Shown in pieces: positions 25,003-33,360 of a stretch of DNA of 53,346 nt. The stretch comes from Tannerellaceae bacterium (lineage in GTDB: Bacteria > Bacteroidota > Bacteroidia > Bacteroidales > Tannerellaceae): contig JAITGS010000014.1 in NCBI GenBank assembly GCA_031280435.1, forward strand, positions 1 to 53,346, given 5' to 3'. The position numbers and the translations under genes were made by a program. The number at the start of each line of letters is the position of its first letter. Within the stretch, counting starts at the first letter, position 1. The notes below the pieces were generated by a model. It was not told the DNA's origin and made no database searches. It was given only the letters and a program-made list of their open reading frames with translations.

Positions 25003-26139
25003 TTATTTGCGGCTGCGCAGCTTGCGGAAGAACATGCCGGGATAGCCGTAGAAGATGGCGGCGAAGCACATTGCGGCGTTGAGCAGGCTGATGCGCATGA
25101 AGTCGATGCCGCGGCGGTAGTGCGAGGGTCGCTCGCCGGCGGGTCTGTAATCAACACTGATGGGAATGGGAATGATGCGCACGGTTTTCCATGCGAGTTG
25201 CAGCAGCCATGCGAGCTCGGTTTCGTAGCGTGAGCCTATGCGCATCCGGCTCAGGTGGCGGAGGGGGTAGAGGCGGAAGCCGCATTGCGTGTCGGGCAGG
25301 CGCAGGCCTGTTTGCAGCGTGAACCAGAAGTTGGAGAAGCGGTTGGCGAAGCGATTGCCCGCCGGCATGTTGGCCGTGCGGAAGCTTCGGGCGCCGGTCA
25401 GCATGGCTCCGGGATGGGCCTCGGCTGCAGCGACGAAGGCCTCCAGGTCGGCGGGCGAGTGCTGTCCGTCCGAGTCCATGGTGATGGCGTTGCGGAAGCC
25501 TCGTTCGGCGGCGAGCTTCATGCCCTGTGCGAGTGCGTATCCTTTGCCGCGATTGCGGGGGAGGGTGATGATGCGGATGCGATGGCTGAAGTCGCTTAGG
25601 ATGCCTGGGGTGCTGTCTGTTGAGCCGTCGTCTACTACTATGATGTCCGAGCATTGTCTCAGGGCTTCGTCCAGCACTTGCCGCAGGAAGGATGCGTGGT
25701 TATAGGTTGGTATGAGGAGGCATGTTGAGGTGGCTCTCATGCGCCGGTCGAGCGCTGCGCCGGCTGCGATGCCGAAGGTGAGCCTGAGCTTGGCAAAGGT
25801 TTGTCCGCCTGCTCCTTCGGCTATTGCGGAGCAGATGTACTGCGCGTTGCCGTCGGCTGTTATCTTGGAGAAGGTGAAGCGTATGGCGCTGTGCTCTGCG
25901 GGACTGATAACGGCGAGGAACTTCACCTGATTGAGCCGGCTGAGGAAGAGCCTGCGCCCCAGGTGCATCTCCATCAGCTCCTTGCATGCCTGTATGATGC
26001 AAACGCCGGGGGTAACGGGATTGCCCGGGAAGTGCATGCGGTAGATGTCGCTGTCGGCATTGATGCCGAGGGTGGAGCTGAAGCCGTCGGCCTCGCCGTT
26101 CGTGCTTTGCAGTATGTGGAACAGGCTTCCGATGATCAT
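25003..26139 (-). CDS. fused hotdog dehydratase - family 2 glycosyltransferase
   Basis: 378 residues with two domains in one frame. Residues 1-128 are a FabZ/ApeI-like hotdog domain with HFPGNPVTPGVCIIQ (36-50): catalytic His36 is present but the usual Glu is Gln50. Residues 138-340 are a GT-A glycosyltransferase with LLIPTYN (141-147), DDGS (170-173) and DSDGQH (222-227), followed by a hydrophobic C-terminal helix (about 348-370). As I remember flexirubin clusters, these are normally two genes. The expected roles are dehydration during polyene extension and glycosyl or lipid-linked transfer. It overlaps the upstream lipoprotein gene by 4 bp and is last in the minus-strand operon. Confidence 0.85.
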   Translation of the reverse strand: MIIGSLFHILQSTNGEADGFSSTLGINADSDIYRMHFPGNPVTPGVCIIQACKELMEMHLGRRLFLSRLNQVKFLAVISPAEHSAIRFTFSKITADGNAQYICSAIAEGAGGQTFAKLRLTFGIAAGAALDRRMRATSTCLLIPTYNHASFLRQVLDEALRQCSDIIVVDDGSTDSTPGILSDFSHRIRIITLPRNRGKGYALAQGMKLAAERGFRNAITMDSDGQHSPADLEAFVAAAEAHPGAMLTGARSFRTANMPAGNRFANRFSNFWFTLQTGLRLPDTQCGFRLYPLRHLSRMRIGSRYETELAWLLQLAWKTVRIIPIPISVDYRPAGERPSHYRRGIDFMRISLLNAAMCFAAIFYGYPGMFFRKLRSRK

Positions 26140-26600
26140 GGTTGAAGCGGGTGGAGTATGTACTCTATGTTCCTCCTGGTGTTGGTGAGGACTATGGTTC
26201 CGTTAGGCAGCTTGTCGATTTGCTTTCCCGCCCGTCGCACGCCCTCGTTGCCGTCCCAGAGGAGGTATCGGAAGTCGTCGGTGATGGTGGAGCGAATGTA
26301 CCATCGGCTTATGAAGGGCATGACGTTCTGCAGCTTGCAGGTATATCTGTCGGGCGATACTATGTCGAAGGCCTTGATGCCAAACTCATTCACGAGGCTT
26401 CCGCGCCATTCCGTTCGCGATACTTTCCGTATGACGAGCATGCCGGAGAAGCTTCCTTGCGGGTGATTGATTTCGATGCGATACCGTGGCGTGCGCTCCA
26501 GATGCGGATAGGTGCGGGGGCCCATAATAGTGTGCGAGCCGCAGCCTGTGATGAGCACGAGGCTAATCAACAGCGAAAAGAGAGGGGCTGAAGTTTTCAT
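26136..26600 (-). CDS. small lipoprotein of the polyene cluster (DUF3261-like)
   Basis: 154 residues. The N-terminal signal with lipobox LITGCGS gives lipidation at Cys20. The rest looks like a compact beta-rich domain (RIEINHPQGSFSGMLVIRKV; IVLTNTRRNIEYILHPLQ). Aryl polyene clusters usually carry one small DUF3261 lipoprotein next to a LolA-like carrier; this gene has the same position and size, but I assign that family with reservations. It overlaps the LolA-like gene by 38 bp and the next gene by 4 bp. Confidence 0.75.
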   Translation of the reverse strand: MKTSAPLFSLLISLVLITGCGSHTIMGPRTYPHLERTPRYRIEINHPQGSFSGMLVIRKVSRTEWRGSLVNEFGIKAFDIVSPDRYTCKLQNVMPFISRWYIRSTITDDFRYLLWDGNEGVRRAGKQIDKLPNGTIVLTNTRRNIEYILHPLQP

Positions 26601-27207
26601 TGTATCGTTTGCCTGTAAGTTTGATGATAGTAGTATCTCCGTTGCTTTCTTCCATTACGACGGTGTCGACAGAGTAGTCGGCTTCGGTGAAGAAGAGCTT
26701 GATGGAGGCGAACATGCGCCGGACGTCTTTCCGCAGCGGTACCAGAGTAACCATAGGTGCGTTGCCGCCTGTGAAGAAGGTGGAGGTGAAGCTCTTCGAG
26801 TCTGTCAGTCCGCTGCCGTCTATGCTGCTGATCATGATCTTGACGATCTCCTGGAAGAGGTTGTTCGACCTGACGTCCGTGACGCTCCGTTTGCCGTCGG
26901 CCTGCATCATGAGTATGCGGTTGTTGTTGAACACGAAGGTGTAGGCGTAGGGCGAGGCGTATTCCCATCTTACGCATCTGTCGTTGCGGTAGTACATCCT
27001 CCCCTTCGAGGTCATCTTCTCGTCCAGGATGGATAGCTCCTTGGTTTGCTCAAAGTCGCATGCGAGCGACTTCATGCGTGCGGAGGCCTGGGTGATTCGC
27101 TCCAGCATCAGCTTCTGCTGTTCGGGCGATGCCTCGCGGTATTCCTGAGCGCTTGCATGAGCTATGCCTGCGCAGGCAATCATAAGCGATATAACAAGTT
27201 TCTTCAT
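26563..27207 (-). CDS. LolA-like outer-membrane carrier protein of the polyene cluster
   Basis: 214 residues with a Sec signal peptide (1-20, cut near ASA). The mature part follows LolA: MKSLACDFEQTKELSILDEK (45-64), SKGRMYYRNDRCVRWEY (67-83) and repeated beta strands. LolA binds lipids or lipoproteins in the periplasm; LolA paralogues in aryl polyene and flexirubin clusters are thought to carry the pigment to the outer membrane. It overlaps the lipoprotein gene downstream and follows the small transporter by 29 bp. Confidence 0.85.
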   Translation of the reverse strand: MKKLVISLMIACAGIAHASAQEYREASPEQQKLMLERITQASARMKSLACDFEQTKELSILDEKMTSKGRMYYRNDRCVRWEYASPYAYTFVFNNNRILMMQADGKRSVTDVRSNNLFQEIVKIMISSIDGSGLTDSKSFTSTFFTGGNAPMVTLVPLRKDVRRMFASIKLFFTEADYSVDTVVMEESNGDTTIIKLTGKRYNENFSPSLFAVD

Positions 27208-27236
27208 TGTCCTTATTCGTTATTATTTATAATAGT

Positions 27237-27590
27237 TTACTTCGCAATTAACACTATGCCGAGGATTACAAGCGCCACGCCTATCCATCGCGTTGGCGGG
27301 ATATGCTCGTTGAACACTGCCGCCGCCGCCAGTATGCCGAACACGTAGCCCAGGCTCGTCATAGGATAAACCAGCCCGAACTCAAACCGCTTCAGCATAT
27401 ATACCCACAGCAGCGTAGCTCCGCCAAGGCATCCGCCCGCAGCCGCCAGGGGCCAGTTGCCGAGCTGCGATGCGATGAACTTCCACGACAGAGAAACGTC
27501 GGTCATCCTCCCCAAGCCCATCTTGAGGAACAGCTGCCCGGCGGCGAGCAGCAGGCTCTGAACAAGGGCAAATGCAAGTACTATCCGCAT
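27237..27590 (-). CDS. small EamA/SMR-like membrane transporter
   Basis: 117 residues from the ATG at 27590; the longer frame up to 27725 has a hydrophilic extension lying inside the upstream gene and is not credible. Four transmembrane helices are visible (about 2-20, 40-60, 68-85, 95-115). This is the size of small multidrug resistance proteins, with YPMTSLGYVFGILAAAAVFNE resembling the conserved helix of the EamA/DMT superfamily. Substrate unknown; the place in the operon suggests a flippase-like role for a cluster product. Overlaps the upstream ketosynthase-like gene by 10 bp. Confidence 0.8.
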   Translation of the reverse strand: MRIVLAFALVQSLLLAAGQLFLKMGLGRMTDVSLSWKFIASQLGNWPLAAAGGCLGGATLLWVYMLKRFEFGLVYPMTSLGYVFGILAAAAVFNEHIPPTRWIGVALVILGIVLIAK

Positions 27591-28627
27591 GACGACATAA
27601 GCGTGAAGGCGTGATTTTTGCCTCCGCAATGATTGTAGAACAATATGCGCTTCATCCCGGCAGCCGCCTCGGTCGCAGCATCTCCCGCAAACATAAACGG
27701 AGGAACGCTGCCCCTGTCGAGGCACACCGCCGTTGCATACAGGCCGAGGCCCGACACTGCATGGGCTTCGCCGAACAGATGCTTGTACCGCAGCAAGGGC
27801 TTGCCGGGGAAGAGCTCCGCTCCAAGGTTTACGTATACGGCATCATTGGCTTCGCTGCCGTTCAGGCCGGTCATCAGGGCATCTATGTCGGCTATCGTAC
27901 AGCCGGCGCGGTCGAGCAGTCGGCCCAAGGCCTTGGCCGTACATCCGGGCGAGGTGCCGTAGCAGAGCTCCACGGCTTCGATGCGGCACAGCGGTTTGCG
28001 GCCCGGCAAGGGCTCGGATGCAAGCATGGCGCTCAGGGCGGCCTCGCTGCCGAAATGGCAGTCGCCGGGATAATCCGTGCGCTTGAGGAGGATGTGGTAG
28101 TGAGGCGTCATTTCGTCGTAGGCTCCTACAAGGGCGTTGCCTATTTGCCCTCCCGATATGCGGATAAAGGCGTCGAGTAGGGCGGATTCGAAGGATATGC
28201 CTTTGTGCGTATAGGTTGTGTTGTAGCCATGGCAATGGGTTTCTATGGCTATCAGCGAGCCTATGGTGTTGTGCGTAGACTGCATGAAGCTGGTAGGCTT
28301 CAGGCAGTCTTCACCCTCAAAGGTCATGGCCTCGAGGAAGAACTCCGTGTTTTCAACGCATCCGAATCCGGTGCCTGTCAATATGGCATCCGGACATGCA
28401 ATGCCGGTAGACTCCATCACCGATCTCGATACCAGTAGTGCGCGCTTGAGCAGCTTGCCCAGCCGCCGCCTCAGGTTGGGCGGAAAGCATTGGGCATAGT
28501 CGGGGTCGATAGAAGGGGCGAATGAGGAGGGGGATACGGAGGGATATATGGGCGCCGTGACCCATTCCTCGCTCAGCGGTTTCTGTACCGAGATTTGCTT
28601 GGCATCAAGCAGATAAACCTTGTTCAT
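27581..28627 (-). CDS. catalytically inactive ketosynthase, chain-length-factor-like
   Basis: 348 residues from the ATG at 28627 (a GTG 24 bases upstream is less likely). The overall fold is KAS II-like, but all three catalytic positions are changed: the nucleophile region reads NTTYTHKGISFES (about 136-148) with no Cys, the first His motif reads GLNGSEAND, and the second reads LFGEAHAVSG with Glu for His. Such proteins act as chain-length factors paired with an active KS in aryl polyene and type II polyketide systems. It comes after a 500-bp repeat-filled gap in the operon and overlaps the small transporter gene. Confidence 0.82.
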   Translation of the reverse strand: MNKVYLLDAKQISVQKPLSEEWVTAPIYPSVSPSSFAPSIDPDYAQCFPPNLRRRLGKLLKRALLVSRSVMESTGIACPDAILTGTGFGCVENTEFFLEAMTFEGEDCLKPTSFMQSTHNTIGSLIAIETHCHGYNTTYTHKGISFESALLDAFIRISGGQIGNALVGAYDEMTPHYHILLKRTDYPGDCHFGSEAALSAMLASEPLPGRKPLCRIEAVELCYGTSPGCTAKALGRLLDRAGCTIADIDALMTGLNGSEANDAVYVNLGAELFPGKPLLRYKHLFGEAHAVSGLGLYATAVCLDRGSVPPFMFAGDAATEAAAGMKRILFYNHCGGKNHAFTLMSSCG

Positions 28628-28723
28628 TGTTGCTAAATAGTTTGTGTCCACCTGATTATACAGGGGCGCTGTTGTATGGATCGGATAATATGTTGAGAGG
28701 CCTTCTGTGCATGTCAGCAGTCA

Positions 28724-29087
28724 TTTTGAGTGTTCCCGAAATACTTTTGAGTGTTCCCGATATGCTTTTGAGTGTCCCCGAAATGCTTTTGAGTGCTCCC
28801 GAAATGTTTTTGAGTGTTCCCGAAATGTTTTTGAGTGTCCCGATTTCCTTTTGGGAGCACTCAAAATGCTTTTGGGAACACTCAAAATGCTTTTGGGAGC
28901 ACTCAAAATGCTTTTGGGAACACTCAAAATGCTTTTGGGAACACTCAAAAGCATTTTGGGTGCCCCCGATCTCACTGCGGGTGCTCCCGATCTCACTGCG
29001 GGTGTCCCCGATCTCATTGCGGGTGCCCCCGATGGCCTGCGGGAACCCCCGCAATCGTTCCGGGAGCACCCGCAATGCTCGCGGGGA
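28724..29087. repeat. 21-bp bidirectional repeat array 2, inside the polyene operon
   Basis: Six units of the TTTTGAGTG-TYCCCGAAA type (28724 to about 28849), five inverted units GGGANCACTCAAAA (to about 28957), then about six GC-rich variants built on GCGGGTG-NYCCCGATCTCA. The first two parts use the same motif as the array at 0.2 kb and again switch orientation in the middle, so they can fold back on each other. It separates the active KS gene (ends 29136) from the chain-length-factor-like gene (starts 28627). Open frames across it are by-products of the 21-bp period. Confidence 0.9.
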
Positions 29088-29135
29088 TGCTGTTTTTTTA
29101 TCAAGGATAGCCGCAATATGCATATTATTAGCCTG

Positions 29136-30374
29136 TTAAAAAGAATTGCCGATTGGCCTGCCGGCGCTGTCCGAGGGCATTTCCGAGAAGATAAGCGTGG
29201 TATCGTTTCCTCCGAAGCCGAATGAGTTTGAGAGTACATGCCGCAGCCTTATGCCTTCCGCTCCCTGCGAGGGACTGAACTTGAGCTCCTCCATGGGGGT
29301 TGCGAAATTGAGATTGGCGGGTATGAAGCCATTTTGCAGGGCCATTATGGAGATGATGGCCTCTATGCCTCCGGCCGCGCTGGTTGCATGTCCGGTGAAG
29401 GCCTTGGTGGAGGATACCGGGGGCAGCTTTTCGCCGAAAACGGCTTCTATGGCAAGGCCTTCGCTGAGGTCGTTGTTGGCCGTGCCTGTTCCGTGGGCAT
29501 TGATGTAGCCTATGTCGGCGGGCGAGAGGCCTGCGCGGCTAAGTGCCTTGCTCATCGACATCCGTGCGCCCTCGCCGAGTGGCGATGAGGCCGTTTGATG
29601 ATAAGCGTCGCAGGTGTTGGCCCAGCCGCTGAGGCGGCAGATGGGTTTGGCGTTGCGGCTCCGTATGGTTTCGGCAGCTTCCAGAACTATGTAGGCGGCT
29701 CCTTCGCCGAGGTTGAGGCCTCCGCGGCCGGCATCGAAGGGCCGGCAAGGCTGTCGGTCGAGTATCATCAGTGTTGCGAATCCGTTGAGATGAAAGCGGG
29801 TGAGACATTCGCTTCCTCCGGCCACTACTATTCCGGCCCGGCCGTCGCGTATGAGCTCTGCGCCGGCCAGTATGGCGTTGGCGGCCGACGAGCATGCCGT
29901 CGATATGGTTTGCACAAGGGAGAAGAGCCCGAAATAGTCGGCGGTGAGTTCTGTGCACGAGCCGCAGTCGTGCGTTGCAATGTAGGCGCTGTGCTCCGGC
30001 CCGTCGAGGAAGTGGCGGTAGTATCGTTCGCTCATGTCCATTCCGCCTACGGTGGTGCCGGATATGAGTGCGACAGGCCTGTCTCCCAAATCGCATCCGG
30101 CTGTTATCCCGGCGCTCTCCAGCGCTTCTCGCAGGGCTATGGTTGCCATCAGCGCGGATCGGGTAGTTATGGCCGTGTGTGGCAATCCCAGAGCTGTCAT
30201 CATCTCGTGGTCGGAGAGGTCGACTTCGCCCACGGGAAAGTCTCTGTGCGATGTTTCCAGCCTCTTCACCGGCGCAATGCCCGACTGCCGCCGTCGCAGC
30301 GCATCCGGCGTTGCCTCGCATCCAACTCCCAGCGCGGATATTATTCCCATGCCTGTTACATAAATATCTCTCAT
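29136..30374 (-). CDS. beta-ketoacyl-ACP synthase (KAS II type)
   Basis: 412 residues, full length. Active-site Cys161 in TISTACSSAANAIL, His294 in NAHGTGTANND and His329 in KAFTGHATSAAGG. It performs decarboxylative condensation for polyene extension, probably with the inactive partner encoded downstream. It lies between an ACP gene and repeat array 2. The last residues (SAGRPIGNSF) run right up to the array, so the C-terminus may have been changed there. Confidence 0.92.
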   Translation of the reverse strand: MRDIYVTGMGIISALGVGCEATPDALRRRQSGIAPVKRLETSHRDFPVGEVDLSDHEMMTALGLPHTAITTRSALMATIALREALESAGITAGCDLGDRPVALISGTTVGGMDMSERYYRHFLDGPEHSAYIATHDCGSCTELTADYFGLFSLVQTISTACSSAANAILAGAELIRDGRAGIVVAGGSECLTRFHLNGFATLMILDRQPCRPFDAGRGGLNLGEGAAYIVLEAAETIRSRNAKPICRLSGWANTCDAYHQTASSPLGEGARMSMSKALSRAGLSPADIGYINAHGTGTANNDLSEGLAIEAVFGEKLPPVSSTKAFTGHATSAAGGIEAIISIMALQNGFIPANLNFATPMEELKFSPSQGAEGIRLRHVLSNSFGFGGNDTTLIFSEMPSDSAGRPIGNSF

Positions 30375-30439
30375 CGTTTAAATATTATTTGCATGAGATA
30401 AGAGCAGGGATATTTCCGGAGATATGGCCTGCATTATGC

Positions 30440-30697
30440 TTATTTAGTGCGATGTGCCTGAATATATTCGGCCATGATGCGAACCGAGCGGAATATGTCG
30501 CGTCCCTGCGAGGGGTCGGTTAGCTTTACGCCGTAGTTTTTTTCCATCAGCACTATGAGCTCCAGGGCGTCTATGGAGTCGAGGCCCAGGCCGTCGCCGA
30601 ACAGCGGATCGTCGTCGCCTATGTCGGCCGGGCTTATTTCTTCGAGGTTTAAGGCCTTTATTATCTCATGTTTAAGTTCTAAAATCAATTCATCCAT
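30440..30697 (-). CDS. acyl carrier protein (first)
   Basis: 85 residues, a four-helix ACP. Ser41 in GLGLDSIDALEL is the phosphopantetheine attachment site. Acidic, with no fusion. It lies between the KS-N-like protein and the KAS II-type KS, so it probably carries the growing polyene or the starter unit. No phosphopantetheinyl transferase gene is in the window, so activation must come from elsewhere. Confidence 0.92.
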   Translation of the reverse strand: MDELILELKHEIIKALNLEEISPADIGDDDPLFGDGLGLDSIDALELIVLMEKNYGVKLTDPSQGRDIFRSVRIMAEYIQAHRTK

Positions 30698-30712
30698 TTT
30701 ATTATAATTGAG

Positions 30713-31339
30713 TTAAAAAATATTGTGTATGCGAAAGTCGCTTATTAATTCGTTTGCATTTTCGGCCGATAGGGGAAGCCCTTCGGCATAATTGCCAATG
30801 AGCATCATGAATGCCTCAAAGCTGTCGGGCTCACATTCTATCCATGCGGCTATGACGGATTGCGATGCGCCGGCGGCAAATATCTGCCGGACGGTATCTA
30901 CAAGCAGCTCTGCATTCCATTCGGGCGATACGTAAAAGGATGTTTCTCCTCTGAGCTTGTGGCGTATGGCTATCTCTCCCGTTACTATGCTGGGCAATGT
31001 GTAAACAAAGAGGGAGGGGCTGGGGAAGAAGTTTTCCTTTTGTATGGTTTTTGAGTAGGCTATGTCGGCTTCGAGCGATGCGCTTTTGTTGAAGCACACA
31101 ACAGAGCGATCGTTCATGGCTTCGGCCTCCCCCTTCTCTTCGCCTGCCGTCAAAAGCTCTGCGGCCAGGAATCCGAGCTTGGAGAGGGTATCCATCTTGA
31201 AGAATTTGGGATAATCAATGGCCAGGCTCCTGTACAGCTTCCCCATATCTATGCCCCCGGCCATGGCGGCCTTCAGGTGGGGAGGCAGTGGGTAGGCATG
31301 CTGCGGCGATATGTAGCTGTATTTCTTTATTGTCAGCAT
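30713..31339 (-). CDS. ketosynthase N-terminal-like protein (Ketoacyl-synt_2 type), no nucleophile
   Basis: 208 residues from the ATG at 31339, one base after the preceding KS stop; the longer frame to 31378 overlaps that gene. The part SVVCFNKSASLEADIAYSKT ... FPSPSLFVYTLPSIVTGEIAIRHKLRGETSFYV resembles the thiolase-fold half of Ketoacyl-synt_2 proteins found in aryl polyene clusters. No catalytic Cys or His motifs and no C-terminal half are present. It is probably an accessory or structural partner of the KS complex; the exact role is unknown. Confidence 0.72.
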   Translation of the reverse strand: MLTIKKYSYISPQHAYPLPPHLKAAMAGGIDMGKLYRSLAIDYPKFFKMDTLSKLGFLAAELLTAGEEKGEAEAMNDRSVVCFNKSASLEADIAYSKTIQKENFFPSPSLFVYTLPSIVTGEIAIRHKLRGETSFYVSPEWNAELLVDTVRQIFAAGASQSVIAAWIECEPDSFEAFMMLIGNYAEGLPLSAENANELISDFRIHNIF

Positions 31340-31340
31340 G

Positions 31341-32489
31341 TTAATCTTCTTCGGACTTGGCGAACAGCAATGCGGCATTGCTCCCTCCGAATCCCGACAG
31401 CATCTTTACGAAGCAGGATCCGCCGGAGGCTATATTATGGGCCGCAACGGGCAGTGCGCAATCCTGAGCCGGCTCCTCGAAGCCGCAGGTTCCGAGGGCA
31501 AGTCCCTCCGTCAGGGCCCATTTGGATATGATGCTCTCTAAGGTTCCTGCCGCTCCGAGCGTGTGTCCGAAGCTGCCTTTGAGGCTGTTGGTGGGTATGC
31601 GGTCGAGTCCGGCCCGTTGCAGGGCGATGGTCTCCATTCTGTCGTTGTATGGCGTAGCTGTCCCGTGAGAGCAGACGAAGGCTATATCTTTCTTGTCCGC
31701 ATGCTTAAGTATATCGTTCAGGGCGAGGAAGGCTCCTTCGGCAGTGCGCGAGGGGCCCGATATGTGGTTTGCGTCGTTGCGTATGCTTCCTGCGCGGAGG
31801 CTGATGCTCTTTGCGGATTCGGCTTTGCCTTTTGCTTTCCCGTATATTATGGTAGCGGCTGCTTCGCCCAGGTTCAGGCCTGCCCTATTGGCGTCGAAGG
31901 GTCGGCACTGTCCGTCTGCGAGCGCCTTGAGCGATTGGAAGCCTGATACCACAAAGCGCGAGGCCATGTCGGCTCCGGTTACTACGGCCCATTCGTATCT
32001 GCCGGCCTCTATCATCCTCATTGCGGCTATCTGAGCGCAGGCTCCGGATATGCAGGCGTTCGACACTACTACGGGCTCGTTGGGATTGCCGAACCGGCGG
32101 GCAATAAGCGAGGCCGTATGCCAGAGGTAGAGCTTGTTGCGGTCGTAAGAGTCGGCTTCGGCGTCGAGCAGATGTATGTTGCCCTTGGTTGAGGAGAATA
32201 CGAACAGCACCTTGGGCGAAGCGGGATTGATGCCTGTGCCTTCCGTTGCCTGCGCAACCGACAGTATGGCTGCCTGCTCAAGCGGAGTGAGGCCGGCGGG
32301 GCTTCCGCATCGCTGCTCGAAGGCTGCCGCAAGCGCTTCCTTGTTTATGACGGCGGCATGGTATGGCTCGGCAAGGCCGTCGCCGGCATGCGGCGCAATG
32401 GCCGATCGCCGGGCTTTGGCTGCCTCGTAGTTCTCCGCGGAGGTGAATCCTGAAGGAGATACTATGCTGTCGCCTATCCAGCTTATCAT
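31341..32489 (-). CDS. beta-ketoacyl-ACP synthase
   Basis: 382 residues from the ATG at 32489, which overlaps the thioesterase stop as ATGA; the longer frame (to 32540) lies inside that gene. Catalytic Cys146 in SNACISGACAQ, His275 in SHGTATPYND and His309 in KGSFGHTLGAAG are all present. One of three active KAS II-like enzymes in the operon; similar enzymes in aryl polyene clusters start or extend the chain. The acceptor preference cannot be read from the sequence. Confidence 0.9.
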   Translation of the reverse strand: MISWIGDSIVSPSGFTSAENYEAAKARRSAIAPHAGDGLAEPYHAAVINKEALAAAFEQRCGSPAGLTPLEQAAILSVAQATEGTGINPASPKVLFVFSSTKGNIHLLDAEADSYDRNKLYLWHTASLIARRFGNPNEPVVVSNACISGACAQIAAMRMIEAGRYEWAVVTGADMASRFVVSGFQSLKALADGQCRPFDANRAGLNLGEAAATIIYGKAKGKAESAKSISLRAGSIRNDANHISGPSRTAEGAFLALNDILKHADKKDIAFVCSHGTATPYNDRMETIALQRAGLDRIPTNSLKGSFGHTLGAAGTLESIISKWALTEGLALGTCGFEEPAQDCALPVAAHNIASGGSCFVKMLSGFGGSNAALLFAKSEED

Positions 32490-32920
32490 GGCAGATTGTG
32501 CTTTTGCTTCCATTCTGCGAAGAAGGGAGGCAGGTTCCAAACCAAGCGGTAGTTGAGGTCGAGGAATACCTGTACGGACGATCCTGTGGCTACAAGCTCG
32601 CCCCCGTCGGCCTCCCTTATTTCGTAGTCGAAGATAATCTTTGCAGCGGCCGAGTTGCGAAACGTGGCGGTAACGACGGCCTGTTTGCCGTATGTTAAGG
32701 GCTTTTTGAAGGAGAAGCTCAGGTCGACAAGCGGGGCGTAGTATCCGTTGCCGAAGATGTCGAGATATGCAAGCCCGTACATTGCACCGAATGTTTCGCG
32801 AGCGTCTTCAAAGTAAAGGGCATAAGAGCCGTGCCATACAAAGCCAATCGAATCGACTTCGCTGAATCGTATGCGTATGTCTTTAGATGCTGCGAGAGGG
32901 AGGCTTGTGTTGCTGCTCAT
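32486..32920 (-). CDS. acyl-CoA/ACP thioesterase, 4HBT (YbgC-like) hotdog
   Basis: 144 residues. RFSEVDSIGFVWHGSYALYFEDARE (18-42) is the 4HBT motif region with the catalytic Asp in VDSIG and the typical WHGxYxxYFED. It hydrolyses acyl thioesters and probably releases the polyene acid or edits mischarged ACPs. It overlaps the following KS start by 4 bp and abuts the dehydratase gene (shared base at 32920), so it is translationally coupled. Confidence 0.88.
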   Translation of the reverse strand: MSSNTSLPLAASKDIRIRFSEVDSIGFVWHGSYALYFEDARETFGAMYGLAYLDIFGNGYYAPLVDLSFSFKKPLTYGKQAVVTATFRNSAAAKIIFDYEIREADGGELVATGSSVQVFLDLNYRLVWNLPPFFAEWKQKHNLP

Positions 32921-33360
32921 CAGGATGCAGGTATGTCGGTGAGGGATATTTTCATTTCGCCTTCGGCTATGATTTCCCCCGTTGCGGTAGTTACTTTCAT
33001 GTTCACGAGTGTCATTCGGAATACCTCCTCGAGGACGGTAGCCTCGGTCAGAATCTCTTCGCCTACTTCCGGCAGCCTGAGGATGTTCATGTTGCGCATG
33101 GCTCCTATGAAGCCGAGCTTTACGGAGCCGCCTTCGAGCTCCAGGCTGATGTATCCCATCCTTGCGGCGCAGGTTTGAGCCATGTTCTCCAGCAATCCCG
33201 CCTCGCTTAGCTTCCCGTCTTCATGGAAGAAGTTGTCGCTACGTACCAGCAGCGACGTAAGCGTAGCGGCCCGATCCGAGCTGCGCATGCGGTCGAGCAT
33301 CACGAATGGCGGCCGCTGCGGCAGCAAATCGAGCACGTTTATATCCTTAGCGCTCCGCAT
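32920..33360 (-). CDS. 3-hydroxyacyl-ACP dehydratase-like hotdog protein
   Basis: 146 residues. The opening LDLLPQRPPFVMLDRM (10-25) matches the FabZ/ApeP start LxPxRPPFxxxD, and GLLENMAQTCAARMGY (54-69) matches the central helix. The normal FabZ GHFP motif is missing; His45 in NFFHEDG may take its place, as in ApeP-like dehydratases. Expected role: dehydration in polyene extension, possibly as partner of the fused dehydratase at 25.0 kb. It overlaps the methyltransferase gene by 14 bp. Confidence 0.85.
   Translation of the reverse strand: MRSAKDINVLDLLPQRPPFVMLDRMRSSDRAATLTSLLVRSDNFFHEDGKLSEAGLLENMAQTCAARMGYISLELEGGSVKLGFIGAMRNMNILRLPEVGEEILTEATVLEEVFRMTLVNMKVTTATGEIIAEGEMKISLTDIPAS

Noticed and set aside
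28627..29239. Open frames of 155-172 codons through repeat array 2
   Set aside because: Same 21-bp periodicity effect; frames are open on both strands and overlap the KS gene end.
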